Assembly (NCBI RefSeq): GCF_019468465.1
Contig: NZ_CP080519.1
Location: 1,875,001 to 1,939,000, forward strand
Reading direction: 5' to 3'
Origin: Amycolatopsis sp. DSM 110486
Lineage (GTDB): Bacteria > Actinomycetota > Actinomycetes > Mycobacteriales > Pseudonocardiaceae
DNA: 64,000 nt
Below, piece after piece: positions 53,594 to 61,467 of the stretch (within the stretch, counting starts at the first letter, position 1; each line of letters opens with the position of its first letter). The translations under genes were made by a program, and so were the position numbers. The notes under the pieces were generated by a model. The model saw only the letters and a list, made by a program, of their open reading frames with translations, did no database searches and was not told the DNA's origin.

Positions 53594-53613
53594 GGTACCA
53601 GATTCATCAAACC
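53594..53613. promoter_or_regulatory. Operator candidate, weak copy
   Basis: GGTACCAGAT-TCATCAAACC keeps the outer GGT and the CATCAAACC half of the stronger site at 53645-53664 in the same 20-base frame. It is nearer the ArsR gene and could serve autoregulation. Confidence 0.45.
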
Positions 53614-53644
53614 GTCCTTGACGCGAGCGGTTTCACCTTCTTAT

Positions 53645-53664
53645 GGTTTGACGTACATCAAACC
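53645..53664. promoter_or_regulatory. ArsR operator candidate
   Basis: GGTTTGA-CGTACA-TCAAACC, a 20-base palindrome with only one mismatched pair, 20 bases upstream of the MFS start. It would place a repressor over the promoter or the ribosome site region. Confidence 0.7.
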
Positions 53665-53684
53665 TTCCTCGAAGGGATTCTCCC

Positions 53685-54872
53685 GTGTACCGACGCCTGC
53701 TCGTTCTCGCTCTGGGGACGTTCGCCGTGGGAACGGACGGCTTCGTGATCGCGGGCATCCTGCCCGAGATCTCGCGCTCGTTGCACACGAACGCGGCCGC
53801 GACCGGCCTCCTGGTGACGATGTTCGCCTTCACCTACGCGGTGTCGTCGCCGATCATCGCCGCCACCACCGCGCACTGGCCGCGCAAGCGGCTGCTGATC
53901 GCCGGGCTGTTGATCTTGGCGGTCGGCAACGTCCTCACCGCCACCCTCCCGCTCTACGGGCTGGTGCTCGCCAGCCGCGTGATCGCGGGCCTCGGCGCCG
54001 GAATGTTCACCCCGACCGCCAGCGCGACGGCGGCGTCCCTCGTCGAGCCCCACCAACGCGGGCGCGCGCTCGCCGTCGTCATGGCCGGCCTCAGCTCCGC
54101 GACCGCGCTGGGCGCGCCGATCGGCACCGTGATCGGTTCGCAGACCAACTGGCAGACGACGTTGTGGTTCGTCGCCGCGCTCGCCGTGCTGGGTGCCGTG
54201 GGCGTCGCCGTGCTCCTGCCCGCGATCCCCGCCGCTCACGTCGCCGGGCTGCGCGAGCGACTGGCGACCATGAAGGACGCGCGCATCGGCTTCACGCTGC
54301 TCACGACGTTGCTGGTGTTCACCGGCCTGTTCACCGACTACACGTTCGTCGGCGAGTCGTTCAACCGGGCCACCGGCGGCAACGGCATCGCGCTCGCCAT
54401 CCTGCTGTTCCTCTGGGGCGCGGGCGCCACCGTCGGCAGCGTGACGGCCGGGCACCTCACCGACCGCATCTCCGGCCAGCGCATCATCGCGGTGGCGGTC
54501 GTGGTCGTCGGCATCGACTTCGCGCTGCTCCCCTTCAGCAGCCGCACCTTCGCGACGGCGGCCGTCGCGCTGTTCGTCTGGGGTGTCTGCGGCTGGGCGA
54601 CGCTGGTGCCGCTGCAGCACCGGCTGATCGAGGTTTCGCCCGAACACGCGCCGGTGAGCATCGGCCTCAACGCCTCCGCCACCTACCTCGCGACGGCCGC
54701 TTCGGGCCTCACCGGCGCAGCGGGGATTGCCGCGTTCGGCGCCTACAGCCTCGGCCCGTTCGGTTTGATCTTCCTCGTGCTGGGCCTGGTCGCGTCGATC
54801 GTGTCGGCCCGGTTCGTCCACACTCGCCGGCCGGCCCCGGCAGGTCCGGTTCCCGCGGCGGCCGAGCGCTGA
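53685..54872 (+). CDS. MFS transporter (chloramphenicol/arabinose efflux type)
   Basis: A 395-residue 12-helix major facilitator of the AraJ/Cmx drug:H+ antiporter type. The start YRRLLVLALGTFAVGTDGFVIAGILPEI is characteristic (TDGFVIAGILPEI is the family signature). An GTG start follows GAAGGGA. It is divergent from the ArsR-like regulator and is very likely its target. It might export a drug or a toxic metabolite. Confidence 0.92.
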   Translation: MYRRLLVLALGTFAVGTDGFVIAGILPEISRSLHTNAAATGLLVTMFAFTYAVSSPIIAATTAHWPRKRLLIAGLLILAVGNVLTATLPLYGLVLASRVIAGLGAGMFTPTASATAASLVEPHQRGRALAVVMAGLSSATALGAPIGTVIGSQTNWQTTLWFVAALAVLGAVGVAVLLPAIPAAHVAGLRERLATMKDARIGFTLLTTLLVFTGLFTDYTFVGESFNRATGGNGIALAILLFLWGAGATVGSVTAGHLTDRISGQRIIAVAVVVVGIDFALLPFSSRTFATAAVALFVWGVCGWATLVPLQHRLIEVSPEHAPVSIGLNASATYLATAASGLTGAAGIAAFGAYSLGPFGLIFLVLGLVASIVSARFVHTRRPAPAGPVPAAAER

Positions 54873-54878
54873 GACGTC

Positions 54879-54910
54879 CGAGTGACCCCGCGACCATCCG
54901 GGGTCACTCG
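54879..54910. terminator. Bidirectional terminator
   Basis: A perfect 12-bp stem, CGAGTGACCCCG and CGGGGTCACTCG, with an 8-base loop. It covers the stop codon of the convergent HxlR gene. Confidence 0.8.
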
Positions 54911-55329
54911 GGCTTCTCGGCCTCCTGCGACTCCACCGCGTCGAACGCCGCCTGGTTCCCGCGGATCCGCGCCTGGTGCTCGGTCGACCACGTGCCCAGC
55001 GCCAGCACCGCCGACAGCAGCGACGAACCCAGCTCCGTGAGGGTGTACTCCACGCGCGGGGGCACCTCCGGGTGCGAGGTCCGTTCGACGAACCCGGCAC
55101 GCTGCAGCTGTTTCAACGTCAAGGTCAGCATTCGCTGTGAAATGGCCGGCACGGCCGCGATCAGGTCCGAGTAGCGCAGCGGGCCTCCCGCGAGCGTGCC
55201 GAGCAGCAGCACGCTCCACTTGTCACCGACGAGGTCGAGCACCTCGCGCACGAAGTCCGCGTCGCGGTTCGCCCAGTGCACACAGGGCTCGGGCACTTGC
55301 GCGACCCTCAGCCGCACGTCGGTTCCCAC
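54904..55329 (-). CDS. HxlR family regulator, divergent from FrnE gene
   Basis: A 141-residue HxlR regulator. EPCVHWANRDADF and REVLDLVGDKWSVLLLGTL start the winged helix, and AVPAISQRMLTLTLKQLQ gives the recognition helix. The Cys in EPC is in the usual redox-sensing position. A GTG at 55329 has GGAGGG at 9 bases; a GTG at 55338 is nearly fused to that site. It is divergent from the FrnE-azoreductase-dioxygenase genes and probably controls that quinone-response set. Confidence 0.88.
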   Translation of the reverse strand: MGTDVRLRVAQVPEPCVHWANRDADFVREVLDLVGDKWSVLLLGTLAGGPLRYSDLIAAVPAISQRMLTLTLKQLQRAGFVERTSHPEVPPRVEYTLTELGSSLLSAVLALGTWSTEHQARIRGNQAAFDAVESQEAEKPE

Positions 55330-55372
55330 AGTTCTCACCCCTCCAGAGTAGCTCGCCGTCCGGCCTGGTCAC

Positions 55373-55386
55373 GCACATTGATGTGC
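55373..55386. promoter_or_regulatory. Palindrome in the HxlR/FrnE divergent promoter
   Basis: GCACATTGATGTGC, perfect 6-base arms around TG, 43 bases from the HxlR start and 62 bases from the FrnE start. It is a candidate HxlR binding site. Confidence 0.5.
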
Positions 55387-55448
55387 CTTTTGTAAGCCCT
55401 TCGAATCTGTTGCACCATCGGTGGAAAGCGGATCTCGAAGGGACCACA

Positions 55449-56141
55449 GTGGACGTCGAATTCTGGTCGGACGTCGTCTGCCCGTATTGCGGGCTGATGG
55501 ACCACCGGCTGCACACCGCGCTCGAGCGGTTCGAGCACGGCGCCGAGGTGCGCCTGGTGCACCGTTCGTTCCAGCTGCACCCGGACCTGCCCCGCGAAGG
55601 CGTGACCCAGCGGCAGCTCCTCGTCGAGCACGGTGTTCCGCAGGTCGAGCACGACGTCCTGCGGCCGCTGGAACTCCTCGCGCAGGCCGAGGGCCTCACG
55701 CCGTACCACGTCCTCGACCGCACGCTCGGGCCGACGGACCTGGCGCACGAGCTGCTCGCCTTCGCCACCGAGCAGGGACGCGGTGCCGAGATCTGGACCG
55801 CGATGTTCCGGGCGCACTTCGGCCACGCCCGCAAGCTGTGGACGCGCGCGGAGGTCCTGGACTTCGCCGCCGAGGCCGGCCTGGACGTCGACGCCGCGGC
55901 GGACGCGCTGGACAGCCACCGCTACCGCGCCCGCGTGCTGGCCGACCAGGAGATGGCCCAGCGACTCGGCGCGCGCGGCACGCCCTTCCTCGTCCTCGGC
56001 GGCACCCACGCGCTCGCCGGCGCCGTCTCCACCGACGACCTCGTGTCGGCCCTGCGAACCGCCTGGGACGCCCGCCGGACCACGCCACTGGGTGTGGGCG
56101 ACGTGTGCACGCCCGACGGCTGCGCCGCTCCGTCCGCCTGA
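55449..56141 (+). CDS. DsbA-family oxidoreductase (FrnE-like)
   Basis: A 230-residue thioredoxin-fold protein of the FrnE/DsbA type, without a signal peptide and so cytoplasmic. The redox pair is CPYC at residues 11-14 in WSDVVCPYCGLMDHRL. The C-terminal GTPFLVLGGTHALAGA holds the cis-Pro loop. FrnE proteins are disulfide isomerases linked to oxidative stress. The GTG start is preceded by GAAGGG. The last residues GDVCTPDGC add another Cys pair. It leads an operon with an azoreductase, 21 bases downstream. Confidence 0.9.
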   Translation: MDVEFWSDVVCPYCGLMDHRLHTALERFEHGAEVRLVHRSFQLHPDLPREGVTQRQLLVEHGVPQVEHDVLRPLELLAQAEGLTPYHVLDRTLGPTDLAHELLAFATEQGRGAEIWTAMFRAHFGHARKLWTRAEVLDFAAEAGLDVDAAADALDSHRYRARVLADQEMAQRLGARGTPFLVLGGTHALAGAVSTDDLVSALRTAWDARRTTPLGVGDVCTPDGCAAPSA

Positions 56142-56162
56142 CACCCCACCTCTGGAGAGACC

Positions 56163-56813
56163 ATGTCGTACCTCTTGCGCGTCAACGCCTCCGCCACCCC
56201 GGACACGTCGTTTTCCCGGCGCGTGGCCGACACCTTCACCGAGACCTGGACCGGCGACGTCGTGACCCGCGACCTCGCCCACAGCCCGGTCGCCCACCTC
56301 GACGCCGCCGGCATCACGGCGCGCGCCACCGCACCCGCCGACCGCACCACCGAACAGGCCACCGCGGCGGCACTGCAGGACGAGCTCGTCGAGGAGTTCC
56401 TCGGCGCGAGCACCTACCTGTTCGCGGTGCCGATGTACAACTACTCGATCCCGTCGGTGTTCAAGGCCTGGCTGGACCACGTCATGGTTCCCGGCCGCAC
56501 CATCGGGCTCGGCCCGGGCGCCGCACCCACGGCCGGGCGCACCGCTGTCGTCGTCTCCGCCCGCGGCGGCGGCTACGGCCCGGGCGCGCCCCAGCACGGC
56601 AAGGACTACCTCGTGCCCGCCTTGCGGACCATCCTCAGCGACACCGTCCTCTTCGGACTCGAGGTGCACTTCATCACTCCGGAGCTGACCTTCGCCCCCA
56701 CCGTCGACCAGCTGCGTCCCTTGCTGCACCTGCACAAGGAGTCCCTCGCCGCATCCCACGACCTCGCCCGCCGGCACGCCGAGAAGCTCAACCAACCGGT
56801 CCGTCACGGGTAG
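56163..56813 (+). CDS. FMN-dependent NADH-azoreductase
   Basis: A 216-residue flavodoxin-fold azoreductase/quinone reductase. Phosphate-loop NASATPDTSFSRRVAD, FAVPMYNYSIPSVFKAWLDH and the SARGGGYGPG loop are the FMN-binding parts. In Bacillus, AzoR2 and MhqO/MhqD homologues form the response to quinones, and the same neighbours occur here. It probably reduces quinones with NADH to keep electrophiles low. It differs clearly from the azoR gene at 28018-28644. Confidence 0.92.
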   Translation: MSYLLRVNASATPDTSFSRRVADTFTETWTGDVVTRDLAHSPVAHLDAAGITARATAPADRTTEQATAAALQDELVEEFLGASTYLFAVPMYNYSIPSVFKAWLDHVMVPGRTIGLGPGAAPTAGRTAVVVSARGGGYGPGAPQHGKDYLVPALRTILSDTVLFGLEVHFITPELTFAPTVDQLRPLLHLHKESLAASHDLARRHAEKLNQPVRHG

Positions 56814-56985
56814 CCGGTTCGTCGGCTGCACCGAGAATTTCAGCGACAGCACGAACGGATTCTGCGCCTCGTATGGCATCGGCCCACCGGGTGGGTCCTG
56901 GTCCGCCCCGAACGGAGTGGTCGCGTGGCGCGCTTCGGGCGACACTCAGGACGCACCCGGCGCCCACCCTCCGGAGAGGAATCCC

Positions 56986-57939
56986 ATGACCCACATCGAA
57001 GGCAGCCACCACGTCACGCTGTCCGTCGGCACCGCGCAGGAAGACGTCGACTTCCACGTGAAGACGCTCGGGATGCGCTTCATCAAGCGGACCGTGCTGT
57101 TCGACGGCTCGACGCCGATCTACCACCTCTACTACTCCAACGCCGCCGGCGATCCGTCGTCTGTGGTGACGTCGTTCCCATGGGCCCAGGCCGGACTGTT
57201 CGGGAAGCGCGGCACCAACCAGGCGCGGGAGGTCCAGCTGTCGGTGCCCTCGACGTCGCTGTCCTACTGGCACCAGCGGCTCACCGAGCACAAGGTCGAG
57301 GTGCACGACGCCGAGGTGTTCGGCGACCGCCGCCTGCTCTTCCGCCACCCCTGCGGCATCGAGTACGTGCTGGTCGGCAACGACGGCGACCCGCGCGTGG
57401 GCCACCCTGGCAACGGCGTGCCGCCCGAGCACGCGATCCACGGCATCCACGGCGTCGGCGTGCACGTGGCCACGCCGGACCGGATGGTCGAGTTCAGCCA
57501 GGAGACGTTCTTCGGCGACAGCGCGCTGACCGAAGAAGGCGACCGCGTGGCGCTGCGCATCGGCGGCGAGAAGATCGGCAACAACGTCGAGCTGATCGTC
57601 AACAACACCGACGAGCAGGGCACCTGGCGCTACGGCGCCGGCACGATCCACCACTTCGCGTGGAACCTCGGCACGCTGGCCAACCAGGACGAGGTGAAGT
57701 TCCAGGTCGAGGGCGCCGGCTACACCGACATCAGCGAGCTCAAGGACCGCAAGTACTTCAAGTCGGTCTACGTCCGCACCCCCGGCGGCGCGCTGTTCGA
57801 GCTCGCCGTGACCCACGCCGAAGGCGGCTGGACCTGCGACGAGTCGCCGCAGGAACTGGGCACCGCGTTCCAACTGCCCGAGCAGTTCGAGTCCCGCCGC
57901 GCGGAGATCTTCGAAAAGCTCGAGCACATCGAGGTCTGA
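56986..57939 (+). CDS. Ring-cleaving VOC dioxygenase (MhqO-like)
   Basis: A 317-residue two-module VOC protein related to MhqO/MhqA and LinE-type hydroquinone dioxygenases. It begins with IEGSHHVTLSVGTAQEDVDF and has VLFDGSTPIYHLYYSN, IHGIHGVGVHVATPD and the C-terminal TIHHFAWNLG and GALFELAVTH, which provide the metal His and Glu ligands. It would open hydroquinones. The ATG is preceded by GGAGAGG. It follows the azoreductase by 172 bases. The usual hydrolase partner survives only as the remnant just downstream. Confidence 0.9.
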   Translation: MTHIEGSHHVTLSVGTAQEDVDFHVKTLGMRFIKRTVLFDGSTPIYHLYYSNAAGDPSSVVTSFPWAQAGLFGKRGTNQAREVQLSVPSTSLSYWHQRLTEHKVEVHDAEVFGDRRLLFRHPCGIEYVLVGNDGDPRVGHPGNGVPPEHAIHGIHGVGVHVATPDRMVEFSQETFFGDSALTEEGDRVALRIGGEKIGNNVELIVNNTDEQGTWRYGAGTIHHFAWNLGTLANQDEVKFQVEGAGYTDISELKDRKYFKSVYVRTPGGALFELAVTHAEGGWTCDESPQELGTAFQLPEQFESRRAEIFEKLEHIEV

Positions 57940-58020
57940 CGCGCCGACCCTCCGGCGAGACCTCCGCCGGAGGGCCGGCGCGGTCTTCAGAGGTGCACTT
58001 CGGGGCGAGAGGAACGAACG

Positions 58021-58230
58021 GCGTGTTCGACGACAAGCACCTGACCCACGCGCTCGCGGCCGTGCGGGCCACGCTCGCCGCCATCGAGGCCGACGGCTTC
58101 GACCGGCGGCGGATCGTGCTGTGAGGCTTCTCGCCGGGCGCCTGCCTGCTCGCGCAGTTCGCCGTGCACGCCCACCCTCGGGTGGGCGGCCTGGTCCTGT
58201 TCACCGGCGGCTATCTGAGCCCGGTCGAGG
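58021..58230 (+). pseudogene. Remnant of an MhqD-type carboxylesterase/phospholipase
   Basis: About 65 residues of an alpha/beta hydrolase can be read: DDKHLTHALAAVRATLAAIE, then RRRIVL, an in-frame TGA at 58122-58124, and GFSPGACLLAQFAV up to LFTGGYLSP. Relatives have LCGFSQGACL here, so the TGA replaces a Cys codon and the Gln after the nucleophile Ser is Pro. N- and C-terminal parts are missing. At about 58230 the sequence passes directly into a different gene fragment. Confidence 0.85.
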
Positions 58231-58545
58231 TCGACGGGCCGGTCACGGTCGGCGGCGGCTCGACGACCGGGACAGGCAAAGCCGTCGCCCTCACCACCGG
58301 GCTTCCGCTGGTCTGCGTGCCGACGACGTACGAGGGCCGTCGGAGGTGACGCCGGTCTGGGGCACGACGAGCGCGGCCCGGAAACAGACAGGGCGCGACG
58401 ACCGCGTGCTCCCCCGCGCCGTCGGCTACGACCCGGACCTCACGGCCACGCTGCCGCGCCCGGTCGCGGTGTCCTGGGCGCTCAGCGCACTGGCGCACTG
58501 CGTCGAGGCGTTCTGGGCCGCCCGGCCGGCGGTTTTCGCCCCGCG
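58231..58545 (+). pseudogene. Remnant of maleylacetate reductase
   Basis: About 100 residues from the centre of an iron-type alcohol dehydrogenase of the maleylacetate reductase kind. TVGGGSTTGTGKAVALTTGL and VCVPTTYEG lie in one frame, and after an indel near 58331-58340 SEVTPVWGTTSAARKQTGRD, RVLPRAVGYDPDL and LAHCVEAFWAA follow in another. Neither end of the gene is present. It starts right at the end of the hydrolase remnant, in the same orientation, so a deletion has fused two genes of a hydroquinone pathway. Confidence 0.85.
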
Positions 58546-58690
58546 CCGGCCAGCCCGTCCGGGCCCTGGCCGGTGTCGCCACCCGAACCCCTTCGGGCCC
58601 CGCACGGGGTCCGCCGGACCGCGGCGCGGCGGGAGGGTGGCCCCCGTGACGGGGCCCGGAAGGGGTTCGCTAAGCTGGTTTCCCGACAGC

Positions 58691-58762
58691 GCGCGATTAG
58701 CTCAGCGGGAGAGCGCTTCCCTGACACGGAAGAGGTCACTGGTTCAATCCCAGTATCGCGCA
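58691..58762 (+). tRNA. tRNA-Val, anticodon GAC
   Basis: A 72-nt cloverleaf. The acceptor stem is GCGCGAT/ATCGCGC, and the anticodon stem CTTCC/GGAAG holds loop CTGACAC. The T arm has GGTTCAATCC. Anticodon GAC reads GTC/GTT. CCA is not encoded. Confidence 0.96.
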
Positions 58763-58788
58763 CGTAGTCCGATGTGGACTCACCTGGA

Positions 58789-58860
58789 GGGCGATTAGCT
58801 CAGGGGGAGAGCGCTTCGTTCACACCGAAGAGGTCACTGGTTCGATCCCAGTATCGCCCA
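58789..58860 (+). tRNA. tRNA-Val, anticodon CAC
   Basis: A 72-nt cloverleaf 26 bases after the first tRNA-Val. The acceptor stem is GGGCGAT/ATCGCCC, and the anticodon stem CTTCG/CGAAG holds loop TTCACAC. Anticodon CAC reads GTG. The next three bases are CCA, so the 3' end may be encoded. Confidence 0.96.
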
Positions 58861-58864
58861 CCAC

Positions 58865-58902
58865 CACGATGGCCCCGGATCACTCGATCCGGGGCCATCG
58901 TG
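58865..58902. terminator. Terminator after the tRNA-Val pair
   Basis: A perfect 16-bp stem, CACGATGGCCCCGGAT and ATCCGGGGCCATCGTG, with a 6-base loop, immediately after the second tRNA. It contains the stop codon of the convergent oxidase gene and probably serves both strands. Confidence 0.85.
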
Positions 58903-60310
58903 CTGTCCAGGGCCGTGCTGTCCAGGGCACCGGCGGGCTGGCCGCCGGCGCGATGTTGTGGTTGACGCGGAACAGGTTCTGCGGGTCGTGGCGCCGCTTG
59001 AGCTGCGCGAGCCGCTCGTAGCGCGCGGAACCGTACGCGGCGCGCACCTCGGCGGGAGTCGTGGCGTCGCCGGCGGCCAGCAGGTTGGCGTTCCGCTCGT
59101 CCTGCGACCACGGGGCGAGCGCCTCCACGAGCGAGTCCAGCCGAGTCCCGGCCTCCTGCCCACCGGACGCGACGAGGGCCCACGGCGCACCGCGGCCGGC
59201 GACGGCGTTCGGCACGGCGGGCTCGTCGGCCAGCGCCCCGCCCAGCGCCCGCAGCTCCACGAAACCCGGCTCGGTGCCGGAATCCGGGCCGGCCACGGCG
59301 AGCAGCGCGTCGGCCGCCTCGGCCGGGAACGACCGCAGCGCCGCCGAGCGCTCCAGCCAACCCACCGGCGCCGATGGGTCCAGGTGCAGGCGGTGGCCGT
59401 CGCGGTACGCGGTCTCGGCGACGGTGTCGCGCACGGCCGGGGCGAGCGCCCGCAGCGGCGCGAGCGCGGCTTCCGCCTCGGCGGGCGAACCGAGCGCCGA
59501 GAACCGCACGTGGACCGCGAACTCCGCCGGCCGAGAGCGATGCCGGAAGGCGATCGACGACGACATCTGCCGTGGCAGCGCCGTCACCCACTCCCGCCAA
59601 GTGTGCAGGACCGTCGAGGCGTGCTCGCCCGCGAAGAACAAGCCGCCGCCGTAGAAGGACTTCACGGCGAACAGTGCGAACTCCATCGACGTGACCACGC
59701 CGAAGTTCCCCTTGCCACCCCGCACGCCCCAGAACAGCTCGGGTTCGGCGTCAGCGGTCACCTCGCGCAGTGCACTGTCGGCAGTGACGAGCCGCAACGC
59801 GCGCACGTGATCGGCGGCGTATCCGTGCGTCCGCCCGAGAATCGGGCTGTGCCCGCCACCGAGGTGGTAGCCGGCGACCCCCACCGTGGGTGACGCGGCG
59901 CTCACCCCCGCGAGCCCGCTTTCGCCGGCCCGTTCGGTGACCTGGCTCCAGCGCGCGCCACCCTGCACACGAGCGATCCCAGCCACCGGGTCGACCTCCA
60001 CGGCGTCCATTCGCGACAGTGTGATCAGCACCGCGCCGCGCGCTCGGTTCACGACCTGGTGCCCGGTGGTGAGCACGGCGATCGGCAGCGCCCGCTCGGC
60101 CGCGAACCCCACCGCCTCCCGCACGTCGGCCACTGTGGTCGCCCCGATGGCCACGGCGGGCCGCACCGGCGTGGCCAGGTTGAAGGTCGCACACTCCGCG
60201 TCGAAGCCCGCGTCGCCGGGCAACACGACCGGACCGGTGAGCCGCCTCGCCAGCCCGGCGACCTCGGCCGGGCTCAGCGACTCCGACGCCGCCGTCTCGT
60301 AAGGGCTCAT
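58880..60310 (-). CDS. FAD-linked oxidase of the berberine bridge (BBE-like) type
   Basis: A 476-residue FAD oxidoreductase of the PCMH/BBE family. The FAD domain has VLTTGHQVV, where the His could link to the flavin, VQGGARWSQV and AASPTVGVAGYHLGGGHS, and then FWGVRGGKGNFGVVTSMEF. The BBE C-terminal motif appears as YERLAQLKRRHDPQNLFRVNHNI (quoted in parts; DPQNLFRVN is diagnostic). Such enzymes oxidise sugars or aromatic alcohols. The ATG at 60310 is used. The last residues PWTARPWTAR are a tandem duplication that runs into the terminator. Confidence 0.9.
   Translation of the reverse strand: MSPYETAASESLSPAEVAGLARRLTGPVVLPGDAGFDAECATFNLATPVRPAVAIGATTVADVREAVGFAAERALPIAVLTTGHQVVNRARGAVLITLSRMDAVEVDPVAGIARVQGGARWSQVTERAGESGLAGVSAASPTVGVAGYHLGGGHSPILGRTHGYAADHVRALRLVTADSALREVTADAEPELFWGVRGGKGNFGVVTSMEFALFAVKSFYGGGLFFAGEHASTVLHTWREWVTALPRQMSSSIAFRHRSRPAEFAVHVRFSALGSPAEAEAALAPLRALAPAVRDTVAETAYRDGHRLHLDPSAPVGWLERSAALRSFPAEAADALLAVAGPDSGTEPGFVELRALGGALADEPAVPNAVAGRGAPWALVASGGQEAGTRLDSLVEALAPWSQDERNANLLAAGDATTPAEVRAAYGSARYERLAQLKRRHDPQNLFRVNHNIAPAASPPVPWTARPWTARWPRIE
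58899..58928. repeat. 15-bp tandem repeat, two copies
   Basis: CGTGCTGTCCAGGGC occurs twice head to tail at 58899-58913 and 58914-58928. On the minus strand it encodes PWTAR twice at the C-terminal end of the FAD-linked oxidase, just before its stop. Confidence 0.9.
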
Positions 60311-60413
60311 CCGCTTCGCCTTTCGCGCTTGACGGACCCAGCCTCACCGGGTCCGTGAAACGCGAATCAGACTTGCGACGCAGGTCACCGTCGCGAGGGG
60401 ACGATGGGGCACC

Positions 60414-60890
60414 TCACCGGGCCGGGACATCCCGCGGCAGCGGCGCCGTCCAGGAGCTGCCCAGGTCGGCACCTTCGGGGTCCCACTCGTGCGACGCCCT
60501 GCTGTAGAGCCGGATCGGCACGCCGTCGGGGTCGGCGGTCGCGACGAGCCAGCCGGTGATTCCCCGCAGCACTCCGGAGTTCGCCACTTCCAGCGCGTCG
60601 AAGTGCCGCGCCCACGCCCGCACCGCGGCCTCGTCCGCGACGGCCAGCGTCAGCGGGTCGAACCCCGCCAGGGCGGCCGCCGAGCCGGGCGCCAGCCGCA
60701 GCTCCACCGGGTCGGCCAACCCCGGCACCCGAAGCAGGTACGCGAACAGCACCCCCTCGGGCGTGCGGTGGTCCCATTCGGGCTGCCGCCGCGCGCCGAA
60801 CACGCGCTCCCACCACGCCAGGCTCCGGGCGAGGTCGGTGACCGGGTACTTGTGGTGGTGCACGCCGTCGAGCGCGGGGAAAGTGCTCAT
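60414..60890 (-). CDS. VOC family (glyoxalase-like) protein
   Basis: A 158-residue single-module VOC protein. It starts with FPALDGVHHHKYPVTDLARS, and includes WWERVFGARRQPEW and the DPDGVPIRLYSR end, with the usual His and Glu metal positions. Substrate is unknown; members include bleomycin-resistance proteins, glyoxalases and dioxygenases. It is divergent from the MarR gene, 111 bases away, and follows the oxidase in the same direction only after the oxidase start region. Confidence 0.85.
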   Translation of the reverse strand: MSTFPALDGVHHHKYPVTDLARSLAWWERVFGARRQPEWDHRTPEGVLFAYLLRVPGLADPVELRLAPGSAAALAGFDPLTLAVADEAAVRAWARHFDALEVANSGVLRGITGWLVATADPDGVPIRLYSRASHEWDPEGADLGSSWTAPLPRDVPAR

Positions 60891-60957
60891 GGCGCGGATC
60901 CTGCCAGTGCGCCCCGACCCCGGCTGAGCAGGCGGCTTGTATCCTTCACCCGGAGTT

Positions 60958-60973
60958 CGTCCGTATCCGGACG
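60958..60973. promoter_or_regulatory. MarR operator candidate
   Basis: CGTCCG-TATC-CGGACG, perfect 6-base arms with a 4-base spacer, 28 bases upstream of the MarR start. A related site, CGTCCG-TATA-CAGATG, lies upstream of the gentisate genes at 63781. Confidence 0.65.
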
Positions 60974-61001
60974 ACCAGTCCGCGGGCGGGGGTGTTCGGC
61001 G

Positions 61002-61463
61002 ATGGCGAAGTCCGATCCGGTCGAGTTCGACCTCTACGGGATGATCGGCCACCTGCTGCGCACCACGCAGCAGCTGCACGTCGCCATCTGGTCCGACGTG
61101 TTCCCCGGCGGCCTCACCTCGCCGCAGTTCGCGGTGCTGCACGCGCTGGCCCACGAGGGCCCGCTGACGCAGACGACGCTGCGCTCCCGCGCCCGCCTCG
61201 ACCGCTCGACGGCCGCGGACGTGATCCGCCGGCTCGTCGCCCGCCGACTGGTCAGCCAGGTGAAGGACCCCGAAGACGCCCGCCGCCGCGTCGTGCGGCT
61301 GACGAGCGCCGGCCGGGCCCTGTACGCGGAGGCGGCCGAGCGCGCGGTGGAGGTCAACGAGCGGATGCTCGAAGGCCTCGACACCACCGAGCGCAAGCAG
61401 CTCGTCGACAGCCTGAAGTCGTTGCTGGCGCACCACCGCGGGCTGCTCGACTACCAGGACTGA
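61002..61463 (+). CDS. MarR family regulator
   Basis: A 153-residue MarR repressor. The winged helix includes FAVLHALAHEGPLTQTTL, DRSTAADVIRRLVARRLV and the wing KDPEDARRRVVRLTSAG. It is convergent with gentisate dioxygenase, 4 bases between stops. A palindrome in its own promoter recurs upstream of the gentisate genes, so it probably represses them until 3-hydroxybenzoate, gentisate or a related acid binds. Confidence 0.92.
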   Translation: MAKSDPVEFDLYGMIGHLLRTTQQLHVAIWSDVFPGGLTSPQFAVLHALAHEGPLTQTTLRSRARLDRSTAADVIRRLVARRLVSQVKDPEDARRRVVRLTSAGRALYAEAAERAVEVNERMLEGLDTTERKQLVDSLKSLLAHHRGLLDYQD

Positions 61464-61467
61464 GCGC

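Noticed and set aside
58691..58860. tRNA-Val pair as a recent tandem duplication
   Set aside because: The two share arm layout and most T-arm bases but differ in acceptor and anticodon stems and in anticodon (GAC, CAC). They are separate isoacceptors, a common arrangement.
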